64,000 bases of DNA from UBA10518 sp022837185 (GCA_034007705.1 JAVEQK010000015.1:8467-72466), one strand, 5' to 3'; positions 10,010 to 19,639 are shown, numbered from the stretch's first letter. Translations and numbers: made by a program. The notes: a model not told the origin generated them from the letters alone.

Positions 10010-10746
10010 TCGGCGCCATGGCCTGTGCTTCCTGCGGCCCGCTGCAGGAACGGATAGGCGCCGGGCAGGAACACCGGCAGTTGGAGCGATTCCGGGAAAG
10101 CCTGGCCGCCGGTTCGTACGAAACGGTCATCGAGCAGGGCAGGGCGATCATTGATTCGGGAGAAACCGAACCACCGGCGGATGCGGCTTTCTACGCCCTG
10201 GGCGAAGCCTATGCCCACCCTGACTACCCGGGCAGGGACTATGGTCAATCTCGACATTATTTTGAAAAGCTGATCAAGCATTTTCCCGAATCACCGCTCA
10301 CCGCGGAGGCAAAAACCTATGTCGCCCTTTTTGAAATGATCGCCGCCAAAGAAAAAAAGGCCGCCGCGCAGCCGCCCTCCCCTCCGTCCACGGAGGTGCC
10401 GGCGGCCGAACCCCGGAACGTGCCGCCCCCCCTGCCCCGCAAGGTGGTGGAAGACCAGGATTTCGATGAAGCCGTGCGCAGAAATCTGCAGATCCTTGAC
10501 CAGGCCGGGCAGCACCATCCGGCTGACGAGGCCCTCTACAATCTGGGGCTGATCTACGCCCACGCGGACAACCCGGCAAAGGACTACAAAAAGTCGCAGG
10601 TATATTTTCATGTACTGGTCAAGCAGTTCCCGGACAGCGCTTTGGCTGAAGAAGCATTGATATGGCTGGGCATCTTCGACACCATCGATAAAATGCAGCA
10701 GATTGATTCGGAAATCGAACAGCAGAAAAAACAATTGATTAGGTAA
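9946..10746 (+). CDS. TPR-like lipoprotein between kinase and regulator (QseG-like)
   Basis: 266 residues starting at TTG 9946, which overlaps the kinase gene by 64 bases. The start is supported by GGAGG at 9935-9939 with six-base spacing, and no other start precedes the signal sequence. Residues about 10-30 are hydrophobic and end in GAMACASC, giving a possible lipobox cysteine. The mature part holds two similar units of about 55 residues (ADAAFYALGEAYAHPD and ADEALYNLGLIYAHAD) separated by a proline-rich linker, resembling tetratricopeptide or YbgF repeats. QseG/YfhG in enterobacteria is a lipoprotein in the same operon position that regulates the kinase. That role is inferred here. Confidence 0.8.
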   Translation: MGNKSGRKRQHILYILALGCLIGAMACASCGPLQERIGAGQEHRQLERFRESLAAGSYETVIEQGRAIIDSGETEPPADAAFYALGEAYAHPDYPGRDYGQSRHYFEKLIKHFPESPLTAEAKTYVALFEMIAAKEKKAAAQPPSPPSTEVPAAEPRNVPPPLPRKVVEDQDFDEAVRRNLQILDQAGQHHPADEALYNLGLIYAHADNPAKDYKKSQVYFHVLVKQFPDSALAEEALIWLGIFDTIDKMQQIDSEIEQQKKQLIR

Positions 10747-10756
10747 CCACTCTTTT

Positions 10757-12112
10757 ATGAGCAAAACGAATATTCTGGTTGTTGATGACGACAGCAGTCT
10801 CCTGGACCTGATCCGGATGCGGCTGGAGGATCACGGTTTCCATGTCGCCGCCGCGGCCAATGAAGACCAGGCAAAGGAGACAGCGGTGCGGCAGCTGCTC
10901 GATGTGGCCGTCATCGACCTGCAGCTGATCAATCAGGACGGCATTTCCCTGATGGAAGAGCTGCACCTCATTCACCCGGACATGCCGGTGATTATCCTCA
11001 CCGCCCACGGAAGCATTGAAAGTGCGGTGGAAGCCATGAAGCGCGGCGCCTTCACCTATCTGACCAAGCCTTTTGACTCCCGTGAACTGATCCTGCAGAT
11101 CGAACGGGCCCTGGAGAAAACCAAACTGACCGGCGAGATCAAGAGGCTGCGCGAGCTGCTGGGAGAAAAATACAACTTCACCAACATTGTCGCCAAAAGT
11201 GAGGCCATGCGGAACATTCTTGATCAGGTCGCCCGCATCGCCGGTACGGATTCGACCGTGGCGATTTACGGCCCCAGCGGGACCGGCAAGGAGCTTATCG
11301 CCAAAGCGATCCATATAGCCAGCCCGCGGAAGGATTATCCCTTCCTGGCCATCAACTGCGCCGCTATTCCCGAGTCACTGCTGGAGAGCGAACTCTTCGG
11401 TTATGAAAAAGGCGCCTTCACAGGGGCGGAAAGGAGGACCAGGGGGTTGTTCACCAGGGCCGACAAGGGCACCCTGCTGCTTGACGAAATAGGCGATATG
11501 CCTTTTTCCATCCAGGCGAAACTGCTGCGCGTCCTGCAGGAGAGAATATTTTTTCCCCTGGGCAGCGATCAGCCCGTATCCGTCGATGTCCGGGTCATAG
11601 CCGCCACCAACAAGGACCTCAAGGATGAGGTCAGGGCCGGCCGGTTCCGGGAAGACCTGTTCTACCGCATCCATGTCATTCCCATAGAACTGCCGGCGCT
11701 GAAAAACAGGAAAGAGGACATCCCCTCCCTAGTCGAACATTTCATCAAAAAGTACGGGGACAGGCTGGGCAAGGAAATACAATCGGTCACCCCCGCGGCC
11801 ATGCGGAAACTCATGCTGTACGACTGGCCGGGGAATGTCCGTGAGCTCGAAAACATCATCGAGTATGCCGTCGTCATGACCGATACCGACATCCTGACCG
11901 ATGATCTGATCCTGCAGAATGACGCCGGCGGGGACTCATTCCTCAACTTCCAGGAAGCCCGAACCCGCTTTGAAAAAAACTACCTGCTCAACCTCCTCAA
12001 GGCCACGGGAGGCAATGTCAGCAAAGCAGCGGAATTGGCGGGCAAATACCGGGCCGACCTCTACAATCTGCTTAAAAAGCACAATATCTCTCCCGCCGAT
12101 TTCAAAAATTGA
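10757..12112 (+). CDS. Sigma-54 response regulator (GlrR/NtrC type)
   Basis: 451 residues. An N-terminal receiver has the acidic pocket DDD at 10-12 and phospho-acceptor D54. A central AAA+ domain follows, with GPSGTGKE and the sigma-54 contact loop GAFTGA. The C-terminus is a Fis-type helix-turn-helix (GGNVSKAAELAGKYRADLYN). It starts ten bases after the lipoprotein gene. The protein should activate sigma-54 promoters when phosphorylated by the kinase at 8561-10009. A good sigma-54 promoter lies about 300 bases downstream (12420-12435). In E. coli the GlrR regulator drives the small RNA GlmY, and this locus has a possible parallel. Confidence 0.92.
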   Translation: MSKTNILVVDDDSSLLDLIRMRLEDHGFHVAAAANEDQAKETAVRQLLDVAVIDLQLINQDGISLMEELHLIHPDMPVIILTAHGSIESAVEAMKRGAFTYLTKPFDSRELILQIERALEKTKLTGEIKRLRELLGEKYNFTNIVAKSEAMRNILDQVARIAGTDSTVAIYGPSGTGKELIAKAIHIASPRKDYPFLAINCAAIPESLLESELFGYEKGAFTGAERRTRGLFTRADKGTLLLDEIGDMPFSIQAKLLRVLQERIFFPLGSDQPVSVDVRVIAATNKDLKDEVRAGRFREDLFYRIHVIPIELPALKNRKEDIPSLVEHFIKKYGDRLGKEIQSVTPAAMRKLMLYDWPGNVRELENIIEYAVVMTDTDILTDDLILQNDAGGDSFLNFQEARTRFEKNYLLNLLKATGGNVSKAAELAGKYRADLYNLLKKHNISPADFKN

Positions 12113-12419
12113 GGGTGGAAAGCGCCCCTGCCCGGCCCAGGCGCAAACTTTTCCGTCCTCGTGACCGGACCCAATCTCCCCGCCCCGCGGCCTGTCCGGC
12201 CCGGCCGGAACGTATCCGGCCGGGGTGGAATCACCTTTCCCCTTGAACAATCGATGCTTCTGTTTTCCCATTCCCGCCCGCGGCATCCGCGCTTCAACTC
12301 CCCGGACAGCCGGCGGTGCAGATTCATACGATGTCAAGCTCTTTCAGCCGATGAAATTTCAAACGAAAGTTCCGATACATACATGAATATCCAGACAATT
12401 GAACATCGAAGCAAATGAC

Positions 12420-12435
12420 TGGCATCATACTTGCT
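12420..12435 (+). promoter_or_regulatory. Sigma-54 promoter downstream of the GlrR-like gene
   Basis: TGGCATCATACTTGCT matches the -24/-12 consensus TGGCACG-N4-TTGCW at ten of twelve defined positions and has the required GG-N10-GC spacing. It points toward a structured stretch (12446-12567) and the DksA/TraR-like gene at 12590. The start of transcription would fall near 12446. It lies just after a sigma-54 activator gene, as expected for local control. No TGTC-N10-GACA site was found between 12113 and 12420. Confidence 0.65.
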
Positions 12436-12445
12436 ATATTCACTT

Positions 12446-12567
12446 GCACAAAAAATGACAGCCTGAAGCCATCGAATCATGCCGGTCGATCACACGCCAT
12501 CGGCCATGGCCGGCCGGCCGCGAAAAACTCTTATGGTCAGGTACCGCGGTGAGCTTCAGGCTTTTTT
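12446..12567 (+). ncRNA. Candidate small RNA or attenuated leader under sigma-54 control
   Basis: The predicted transcript from the promoter at 12420-12435 is bounded by an exact ten-base inverted repeat, AGCCTGAAGC (12460-12469) with GCTTCAGGCT (12553-12562), running straight into six T residues (12562-12567). Inside are nested complements CCGCG (12518-12522) with CGCGG (12545-12549) and the palindrome CGGCCATGGCCG (12501-12512). This looks like a folded RNA of about 120 bases closed by a terminator-like stem. The DksA-like gene has its own ribosome site (12575-12580) directly after, so the element may be an independent small RNA or a leader that limits read-through. Not tested by any family search. 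Confidence 0.45.
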
Positions 12568-12589
12568 CCGTATCGGGAGGTTGATCATA

Positions 12590-12970
12590 ATGGATGAAAG
12601 CAGCAAGCATATTCTGAGGGCCCTCCTGCTTGGTCTGCGGGATGAGATGTACCGGCGTTTTGACGATATCGGCCGGAAATGGTCGCACCTGAACCATGTC
12701 GACAATGAATCCGAGGTCAAAGCCGCCATCCGCAAGCTGACCGCCGATCTCAATCTGTTCGAGTCCAGGGAAGTGAAGGAAATAGAGGCGATAGAGAAGG
12801 CGCTGAACCGCGTGGACTCCGATATGTACGGCATCTGCGAATCATGCGGGGCGTACATCGCCGAGCAGCATCTCCTTGCCGTGCCATGGGCGAGCAAATG
12901 TCCGCACTGCGCGCAAGCGAACGCAATGATGATGCCCTTTTCCGCCAATGAGGCCGTCCGGCGCAATTGA
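12590..12970 (+). CDS. DksA/TraR-type zinc-finger protein
   Basis: 126 residues from ATG 12590, chosen because GGGAGG (12575-12580) sits nine bases upstream; longer in-frame starts run into the structured leader. The C-terminus has CESCG and CPHC separated by about 20 residues, a four-cysteine zinc finger like that of DksA/TraR proteins, and the N-terminal half is predicted helical. DksA proteins bind RNA polymerase through the secondary channel with ppGpp. The coiled-coil tip acidic residues typical of DksA are not clearly recognisable, so this may be one of the shorter TraR/C4-type relatives. Confidence 0.8.
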   Translation: MDESSKHILRALLLGLRDEMYRRFDDIGRKWSHLNHVDNESEVKAAIRKLTADLNLFESREVKEIEAIEKALNRVDSDMYGICESCGAYIAEQHLLAVPWASKCPHCAQANAMMMPFSANEAVRRN

Positions 12971-13156
12971 AGCGGACAACCTTTCCCTGCCCTGCCTCCG
13001 TCCGTTTCCCGCGGTCAATTGCCCGTCCCGTCATCGCGGGGCCGCGGATTTCACGCCGGCGTTTCCTCGGCCCGGGAAATTTTGATCGATGAACACATAA
13101 TCCGGGTTGCCTGAAGTTCCGGGGCGTGGTACCTGTAGGGCTGAAAATCCCGGTGC

Positions 13157-13185
13157 GCTGCCGCCCGCGCTCCGCAGGCGGCAGC
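13157..13185 (+). other. GC-rich hairpin in the gltB leader
   Basis: GCTGCCGCC (13157-13165) and GGCGGCAGC (13177-13185) are exact complements around an 11-base loop, about 50 bases before the gltB start. There is no following T-run, so it is not a usual terminator. It may affect translation or mark a protein site. Confidence 0.35.
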
Positions 13186-13233
13186 GGGCAGCCTCCTTCA
13201 TCTGGAAACATCTTGCCAAAATCGATACTTGCA

Positions 13234-16200
13234 ATGAATACAGACGCCTTTCTCGAGCCCAGGGAACGAGACGGCTGCGCCATTGTCGCCATCGTCGACA
13301 AGCGGGGCCGCAGCACCCACGCCAACATCGCCCGTACCATTGAATCGCTGCAGCAGATGGGGCACCGGTCAGGTGATATCCACGGCGAAGGGGACGGCTG
13401 CGGCATAGCCACCGACATCCCCCGCGAGATTTGGGCCCGCCGGCTGCAAGGCGTTGATCTCAGCCCGCACCTGGCCGACAGCCGAACCTTTTTTGTCGGC
13501 CATTTTCTGATACCGGCGGTCCATACTGCACAGGCCCCCGCGATAATCGACCGGGTTAAAGCCCTCTTCGCCGCCAGCGGGGCCGAACTGCTCTGCGAAA
13601 CCAGGGACTCGGCCCGGGAATGCGAACTGGGCCCCCGTGCCAGGTCCGCTGCGCCGCTGTTCTGGCAGGCAGCCGGAATCGTCGCCAGGGAAAACCGCCG
13701 GGATGCGGCCCGCAGGCTTTTCCTCCTGCAAACGGACATCGAACGCCAGGTGCCGGAAATCCATATCGCCTCCTTGAGCCTGGACTCGGCGGTGTACAAG
13801 CTCCAGGGAATCCCTGACCTCCTTCCCAGGTATTATCCCGAGCTGCGGGACGAAAACATGCGCTCCGTCATGACCCTGGGACACAGCCGTTATTCCACCA
13901 ACACCCTGCCGACGGTCATGCTCTCCCAGCCCTTCTCGATCATCTGTCACAACGGCGAAATCAACACGGTGGACCGCCTGCGGGACTGCGGCAGGGCGCT
14001 GGGCATCAGTCCGGTCCCCGGCGGCAGCGACTCCCAGGCCCTGAACCGGGTGATCGAAGGTCTGATCAACATGCACAATCTCGATATCCTCGAGGCCATG
14101 GAAACGGTCTTTCCCGCCATCCACAGCGAGGCCGCGCGTTATGCCCCCGAACTCCGCGAGGTCTATTCGTTCTACCGCTGGTTTTTTCCCTGTTCCGCCC
14201 AGGGGCCGGCGGCGGTGATCGCCCGGCACGAAGACATCTGCCTGGGCAGCGTCGATGCGCTGGGCCTGCGCCCCTTATGGCTGGTTGAAAGTGATTACGA
14301 CTTCCTGCTCTCATCGGAAAAGGGCGTGGTGGACCTGAAACGGACAATCACCGATCCCCGTCCCCTGGCCCCCGGAGAAAAAATTGCCATTGTCAGCGGC
14401 CGCGGCCGGAATGCGGAAATCCTGGATTATGGGAGCTATCAGCAGCGGCTGCTGCATCTGCAGCAGACCCGGCAGTCAAGAGAAAAATTCCTCCCTTCAT
14501 GTTTCTCTCCCTTACCCGGTGCATCATCCGCGACGACGGAAAAAGGGGCGGACGCCGGACTGCCGTGGCATGGCTCCAACTCGGAGATCCTGCCGCGGGA
14601 TGCCAAAATACTGGGGGCGTTCGGCTGGCAGAAATACGACCTGATGATCCGTGAAAAGGTGGCACGGGAAGGCAGGGAAGTCATCGGCTCCCTCGGCCAT
14701 ACAGGCCCCCTGGCCCCGTTTGTCCCCCAGGCGCTGCCCAATGCCGCCGATTACTTCAAGGAAAACGTGGCCGTGGTGACCAACCCCGCCATCGACAGGG
14801 AGCGGGAGGCGGAGCATTTTTCCACCCATGTCATCCTCGGCAGCCGGCCCCATATTGGCGGGCACGGCAAGACCCCGCCCATCGGTCTGGAACTCGGGTC
14901 CCCGCTCCTGCTGGGCGGCCACGTCCTGGCCACTGCGGCCGAGGAAGAAGAGCAGCGCGCCCTGGCAGGCCGATTCAACACCATGACCATTGACGACGTC
15001 CTGGCCTATTTTACCGGACAGTGGCGCGATCCGGACCGCATCCGCCTTCTGGACGCGACTTTTCACCTTGATGAGGGCCTGGCCCCGGCCCTGGAGTCGC
15101 TCAAGGCCGAGGCCTGCCGGGCGGTTGAAAACGGGGCCCTGCTCCTCGTGGTCGATGACTCCCGCACCTTCAGGGAACAGCGGGTGTACATCGATCCCGC
15201 CCTGGCCGCCGCCTCCCTGCACGAAGAACTGATCCGCAGAGAAATGCGGCGCAAGGCTTCCATTGTCATTCGTTCCGCCGCCATCCGCAATCTTCATGAT
15301 ATCATGATCCTGCTGGGTTTCGGGGCCGATGCGGTCAACCCGTACCTTTTGTGGCAGGTATCAGCCGACTATGCCGATGACGACCACCCATGGACGGAAA
15401 TTCTCACCAATACCCTCGCCGTATTGCAGAAAGGCATGGAAAAAGTGATGTCCACCATGGGCATTCACGAACTCTGCGGCTACGGCCGGATTTGTTCGGC
15501 CATCGGTCTGAGCGCCGAGCTGGCCGGGATATTCAAGTCCCCCTGCTTCTGCATTTCGGACACAGTCGGCCTGAGCCTGACCGAACTCGAAAGGCTGGCG
15601 CGGCTTCGCTATGCCCGCGCCGCCGGTGAAAAAGAAGTCCGGATCTTCGGCGAGGCGGACAGAAACCCCCGCGTCGGCAAGATCCTGCGCTCGGCGGCGG
15701 TCGGCAAAACAGGGTATCTGGAGATGATGGAGGAACTGGAGCGGATCGAGGCCGATCTGCCCACCGGCATCCGCCACCTCCTCGACCTGAAAAAAGCTGA
15801 TTCCGCAAAACAGCTGACCATGGAGCAGGTGGACATCTCCATTGGCGGCCATTCCATGCCCCTGTTGATCGCCGCCATGTCCTTCGGCTCCCAGGGGGAG
15901 AATTCCTTCCGCACCTATGCCGAGGCCGCGAAGAGGGCCAATATCATCTGCATAAACGGCGAAGGGGGCGAGATCCCCGACATGCTCGGCCGCTACCGGA
16001 AAAATCGCGGCCAGCAGGTGGCGTCCGGCCGCTTCGGGGTGTCGATGGAATTTCTTAATTCCGCCGATTATCTGGAGATCAAGATCGGCCAGGGCGCCAA
16101 GCCGGGTGAAGGCGGCCACCTGCCGGGCAACAAGGTTACCGCCATGGTCGCCAATGCCCGCCACTGCAAGCCGGGCACGACCCTCATCTCGCCCGCCAAC

Positions 16201-17808
16201 CACCATGATATTTATTCCATCGAAGACCTGGCCCAGATCATCACGGAACTGAAAACCGCCAACCCCGCCGCCAAAGTGTCTGTCAAAATCCCGGTGACCA
16301 GCGGGGTCGGCACCATTGCCGTCGGCATTGCCAAGGCCGGGGCCGATATTGTCAACCTGAGCGGTTTCGAGGGAGGGACCGGCGCCGCCCGAGAACACGC
16401 CAAGCGCTATGTCGGACTGCCCGTGGAAATCGGAATAAGCGAGGCGCACCGGGCCCTGCTGGAGGCAGGCCTGCGCCCGGAGGTGGAAATCTGGGCCGAC
16501 GGCGGCATCCGGAGCGGCGCCGAGGTGGTGAAAATGATCCTCCTGGGAGCGAACCGGGTCGGCCTTGGCACCGCGGCCCTGATGGGCATCGGCTGCATCA
16601 GCTGCCGCCGCTGCCACCTGGACCGCTGCCCGCGCGGGATTTCCACCCAGCTTGGCACCAGTCTGGAGGCCGAAGCCAGGGGCGTCAAGGGATTTAAGCC
16701 CCGGGACATGGAGGTCGAGGCCGAGAACCTGACCCGGCTGCTCAAGGCCATGGGTGACGAGATTCGACACCGCCTGGCGGAAATGGGCCAATCCGCCCTG
16801 CAGGACCTGGTCGGCCGCACTGATCTGCTGCTGCAAACCAGGCTGACGGAGCGCCTTGATGTGCGCCAGATCCTCGCGCCGCCCGCCGTGCCGGCCAGGG
16901 CCGGCGACGGAACCCGCCCCTGGGTCCTGCATAAGCCGCTGAACTATTTGACCAGACTCATCTCCGACCTGACCATGGCGCGGTTCGACCAGGGCGACAG
17001 GGAAGTCCACTTTGCCGAGGAACAGGTGCGGAGCACCGACCGGGCCATCGGCACCTACCTCGCCGGCGCCATGGTCAGGCAATACGGCAATGCCCCCGGA
17101 TTGAAGGCCCACCTGCGTCTGGGGTCCTCGGTGCCGGGCAACGGACTGTTCGCGTTCAACACCCACGCCGTCAACGGCGTTGTGGAAGGCGGCTCCCAGG
17201 ACGGGGCCGGCAAAGGGAGCGCCGGCGGATCGCTGAGCGTTCTCAAGGGGAAAAATCTCCTGGGCCGGCTGATCGACGGTTCAACCGGCAAAAGTTTCGC
17301 CTACGGGGCGACAGGAGGATTGTTCATGGTCCAGAACCTGGCCGATTCCAGGGCCTGTATCCGCATGTCCGGCGCCGAAGTTGTGTTCGGGGCCCGAATT
17401 ACGGCACCGGTGGATGACAGCCGGGGGAATATCGCGGCCAGGGCCCACCTCAAAGGCTTTGCCTTTGAATATATGACCGGCGGCCTCGCGGTGGTGCTGG
17501 GTGATCCGGGACCATGGATCTGCGCCGGCATGACCGACGGAGTGATCTATCAATGCCTCTATCCCGAATACAATTTCGACCGGCAGGCCCTCAAGCGCCG
17601 GCTGGCCAGGGGCGCCGATGTCAGCATCAGGGCGGTTTCCGGGAAAGGTCTGGAAGATATCCGCAGGCTGCTCGAACGTTATATCGTCGAACTGGAAAAC
17701 AGTTTTCACAACGACGAGGCGCAGGCGGTGTGGGCGCTCCTGCAGGAGGCCCGCCAACGGTTTGTCATGATTATCCCCAATCCGCAGCGTCCCCCTTCGG
17801 CCGAATAA
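13234..17808 (+). CDS. gltB: Glutamate synthase, large (alpha) subunit
   Basis: 1524 residues. The class II glutamine amidotransferase domain begins at C15 (RDGCAIVAIV), the expected N-terminal nucleophile once a short leader is removed. The central domain, the FMN-binding synthase domain (about 770-1160, with SGFEGGTGAAREHAKRY) and the GXGXG beta-helix domain (about 1230-1460) follow. A cysteine set, CISCRRCHLDRC near 1120-1131, corresponds to the 3Fe-4S site. The enzyme makes two glutamates from 2-oxoglutarate and glutamine. ATG 13234 is chosen because the Cys leader is then 14 residues, similar to propeptides in other bacteria; the longer frame would begin in the hairpin leader. No small subunit gene is adjacent. 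Confidence 0.93.
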   Translation: MNTDAFLEPRERDGCAIVAIVDKRGRSTHANIARTIESLQQMGHRSGDIHGEGDGCGIATDIPREIWARRLQGVDLSPHLADSRTFFVGHFLIPAVHTAQAPAIIDRVKALFAASGAELLCETRDSARECELGPRARSAAPLFWQAAGIVARENRRDAARRLFLLQTDIERQVPEIHIASLSLDSAVYKLQGIPDLLPRYYPELRDENMRSVMTLGHSRYSTNTLPTVMLSQPFSIICHNGEINTVDRLRDCGRALGISPVPGGSDSQALNRVIEGLINMHNLDILEAMETVFPAIHSEAARYAPELREVYSFYRWFFPCSAQGPAAVIARHEDICLGSVDALGLRPLWLVESDYDFLLSSEKGVVDLKRTITDPRPLAPGEKIAIVSGRGRNAEILDYGSYQQRLLHLQQTRQSREKFLPSCFSPLPGASSATTEKGADAGLPWHGSNSEILPRDAKILGAFGWQKYDLMIREKVAREGREVIGSLGHTGPLAPFVPQALPNAADYFKENVAVVTNPAIDREREAEHFSTHVILGSRPHIGGHGKTPPIGLELGSPLLLGGHVLATAAEEEEQRALAGRFNTMTIDDVLAYFTGQWRDPDRIRLLDATFHLDEGLAPALESLKAEACRAVENGALLLVVDDSRTFREQRVYIDPALAAASLHEELIRREMRRKASIVIRSAAIRNLHDIMILLGFGADAVNPYLLWQVSADYADDDHPWTEILTNTLAVLQKGMEKVMSTMGIHELCGYGRICSAIGLSAELAGIFKSPCFCISDTVGLSLTELERLARLRYARAAGEKEVRIFGEADRNPRVGKILRSAAVGKTGYLEMMEELERIEADLPTGIRHLLDLKKADSAKQLTMEQVDISIGGHSMPLLIAAMSFGSQGENSFRTYAEAAKRANIICINGEGGEIPDMLGRYRKNRGQQVASGRFGVSMEFLNSADYLEIKIGQGAKPGEGGHLPGNKVTAMVANARHCKPGTTLISPANHHDIYSIEDLAQIITELKTANPAAKVSVKIPVTSGVGTIAVGIAKAGADIVNLSGFEGGTGAAREHAKRYVGLPVEIGISEAHRALLEAGLRPEVEIWADGGIRSGAEVVKMILLGANRVGLGTAALMGIGCISCRRCHLDRCPRGISTQLGTSLEAEARGVKGFKPRDMEVEAENLTRLLKAMGDEIRHRLAEMGQSALQDLVGRTDLLLQTRLTERLDVRQILAPPAVPARAGDGTRPWVLHKPLNYLTRLISDLTMARFDQGDREVHFAEEQVRSTDRAIGTYLAGAMVRQYGNAPGLKAHLRLGSSVPGNGLFAFNTHAVNGVVEGGSQDGAGKGSAGGSLSVLKGKNLLGRLIDGSTGKSFAYGATGGLFMVQNLADSRACIRMSGAEVVFGARITAPVDDSRGNIAARAHLKGFAFEYMTGGLAVVLGDPGPWICAGMTDGVIYQCLYPEYNFDRQALKRRLARGADVSIRAVSGKGLEDIRRLLERYIVELENSFHNDEAQAVWALLQEARQRFVMIIPNPQRPPSAE

Positions 17809-17866
17809 CCCCACCGGATGGACCGCCCTCAGCCCGGGAGGCCATGCTGCCCTGGCTGACCGATGG

Positions 17867-18382
17867 TTATTTTTCGGTCCCAATGCCTCCCCCGTCGTCC
17901 GGATCAGACCATTTTGACTGGTCCAGCCATTTCCGCGGCTCCTCCTGCGAAACGAACTCGATGATCTGGTCCATGATCCGCAGGTGTTTGTCTTCCTCGT
18001 CGGCCAACTGCAAAAATATTCGCTGACTCATGCCATCCAGTTGACCGGCCTTCTCCAGATAAAAGTTTCTGCAGTGCATCTCGTAGTCACGCATTCCGAC
18101 AAAACCGTCGAGCCCGTCGGTGCTGTCGAGGTTCTGTTCTCCATCCATTTTCCCCATCTCCCGGAAGACTGATTTGACCTCCCCCAGGATGCCGGTCGGT
18201 TCAAGATACATGTTGCCCAACTGCCTTTTGAGCTGCTCAACCGCCTTGCAATGCTTGATTTCCTCAACCGCCAGCAGAAAGAATATTTTTTTCAGTCCCT
18301 CCGAAGTACTGCGCTCCGCGATACGCCGATACCAATTCTCGCCATCCTGTTCCATCCGTATTGCATAATCGAAAACATCCAT
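17867..18382 (-). CDS. Ferritin-like (rubrerythrin-type) diiron protein
   Basis: 171 residues from ATG at 18382, supported by GGGAG a few bases upstream; the longer open frame adds 106 residues of poor composition. Four helices carry E/H pairs expected of a carboxylate-bridged diiron site: EQDGENWY, EEIKH, DYEMH and ADEEDKH. There is no rubredoxin cysteine domain, so it is not a full rubrerythrin. Proteins of this kind in anaerobes act in peroxide defence or iron handling. It is convergent with gltB, 58 bases apart. Confidence 0.85.
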   Translation of the reverse strand: MDVFDYAIRMEQDGENWYRRIAERSTSEGLKKIFFLLAVEEIKHCKAVEQLKRQLGNMYLEPTGILGEVKSVFREMGKMDGEQNLDSTDGLDGFVGMRDYEMHCRNFYLEKAGQLDGMSQRIFLQLADEEDKHLRIMDQIIEFVSQEEPRKWLDQSKWSDPDDGGGIGTEK

Positions 18383-18926
18383 ACTTTTCTCCCGAAACTT
18401 CACTCCTGCTGCCCGTTCCGCCGGCCTCCACCCTTTCTCCCGCATCCGAATCGGCGCAAGACAGGAACTGACAGGACCACTTTTGCTCCGTGACCTGATC
18501 ACCGCTATCCTGTTGCAGGCATTCAGGGAAGAAACCTCTGTTTCCCCTCGGCAGCAGGTACCGCCAATTTCTGCAAATACGTTGCCAGGTGGAACAGGGG
18601 GAAGAATTTTTACTCCTTCTTTTCCACTCTCGGTGGAGAGCGAATATGCCCGGGCCCGCTCTGTTTCCGGAACGCCCCGGCCCGCCGGATCCGATGTCAT
18701 TTTTCCATCCCCCCCAACAGGGATCCATCCTCCAGACGGCAGTTGATTCCTGTTATGCCGGACAATTCCGATGCATTCGGAAAATGTTGCCGGCGCTCCT
18801 CAACCCGGCGGCAGGAGATAAAATCAGCCCTGAATCGAGTTGGGTGTTTTATTTTTGCCGACATGCTGATATATTGACAGGATCGACGACAAATCAGGTG
18901 AATATTCAACCAAAGGCTTGGATTTC
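18383..18926. other. Divergent intergenic region, no gene seen
   Basis: 544 bases between the leftward ferritin-like gene and the rightward receiver gene. Open frames here look like shadows. A TTGACA hexamer at 18874-18879 lies about 50 bases before the receiver gene, but no well-spaced -10 box follows. Nothing else is supported. Confidence 0.3.
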
Positions 18927-19565
18927 ATGGACCAGCTATCTGTGCTTATTGTAGAGGACAATCCCGGAGATGTTCTGCTCATCAGGGAATATCTGTCCGA
19001 CAGACAGGACGCCCGTTATGACATCACCGAGGTCGATACCCTTGAAGCGGCCATCGACCTGATAACGAACAGGGAATTCGACGTCATACTGCTCGACCTG
19101 ACCCTGCCTGATTCCATGGGGCTCGACACTGTCCGCACCGTGATGACGATTTCTCCCGATACCGCGGTCATTGTTCTTACCGGCCTGCAGGATGAGAATA
19201 CAGCACTGCAGGCTGTCCGATACGGTGCGCAGGATTACCTCGAAAAACAGTTTCTTGCCCCTGCCATGCTCTACAAATCAATAATCTATGCCATTGAACG
19301 TAAACGGGCCATGCAGGAAAAGGAAGACCTGCTCAATGACCTCACCAAGGCGCTGGAGAAGATTGAAACACTGGAAGGGATTCTGCCCGTTTGCGTCAGC
19401 TGCAGAAAAATTCTGGATGAGAATCAGGAATGGCACAGCCTCGAGGAGTATATCCTCCATCGCTCGGACGCCGAAGTGGTGCAGCTTGTCTGTCCAGCCT
19501 GCATGCGCGAGCTGGAGCAAAACGAGAACCCTGACCGGACCCGGCCGCCGGCCGTTTCACCATGA
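18927..19565 (+). CDS. Receiver-domain protein with C-terminal cysteine ribbon
   Basis: 212 residues from ATG 18927; a TTG nine bases earlier is possible. Residues 1-125 form a receiver domain with ED at 10-11, phospho-acceptor D57 (LLDLTLPDS), and a coiled linker follows. The tail has CVSCRKI and, about 32 residues later, CPAC, a four-cysteine zinc-ribbon-like module with no DNA-binding domain. Such receivers may act by protein contacts. No kinase is adjacent. A bidirectional terminator follows at 19615-19639. Confidence 0.85.
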   Translation: MDQLSVLIVEDNPGDVLLIREYLSDRQDARYDITEVDTLEAAIDLITNREFDVILLDLTLPDSMGLDTVRTVMTISPDTAVIVLTGLQDENTALQAVRYGAQDYLEKQFLAPAMLYKSIIYAIERKRAMQEKEDLLNDLTKALEKIETLEGILPVCVSCRKILDENQEWHSLEEYILHRSDAEVVQLVCPACMRELEQNENPDRTRPPAVSP

Positions 19566-19614
19566 ACAGACGTTCCTGAAGGAGCAGATCTCCCCCTCGG
19601 GCTAAAAAAAACAA

Positions 19615-19639
19615 AAAACCCCGCCTGAAGCGGGGTTTT
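19615..19639. terminator. Bidirectional intrinsic terminator
   Basis: AAAACCCCGC (19615-19624) pairs with GCGGGGTTTT (19630-19639) around a five-base loop. A-rich sequence on the left and T-rich on the right give a U-tract on both strands. It serves the rightward receiver gene and the leftward cold shock gene. Confidence 0.85.

Noticed and set aside
13127..13142. Sigma-54-like TGGTACCTGTAGGGCT before gltB
   Set aside because: GG-N10-GC spacing is present but the TTGC box is poor (GGGC), weaker than the five promoters reported.
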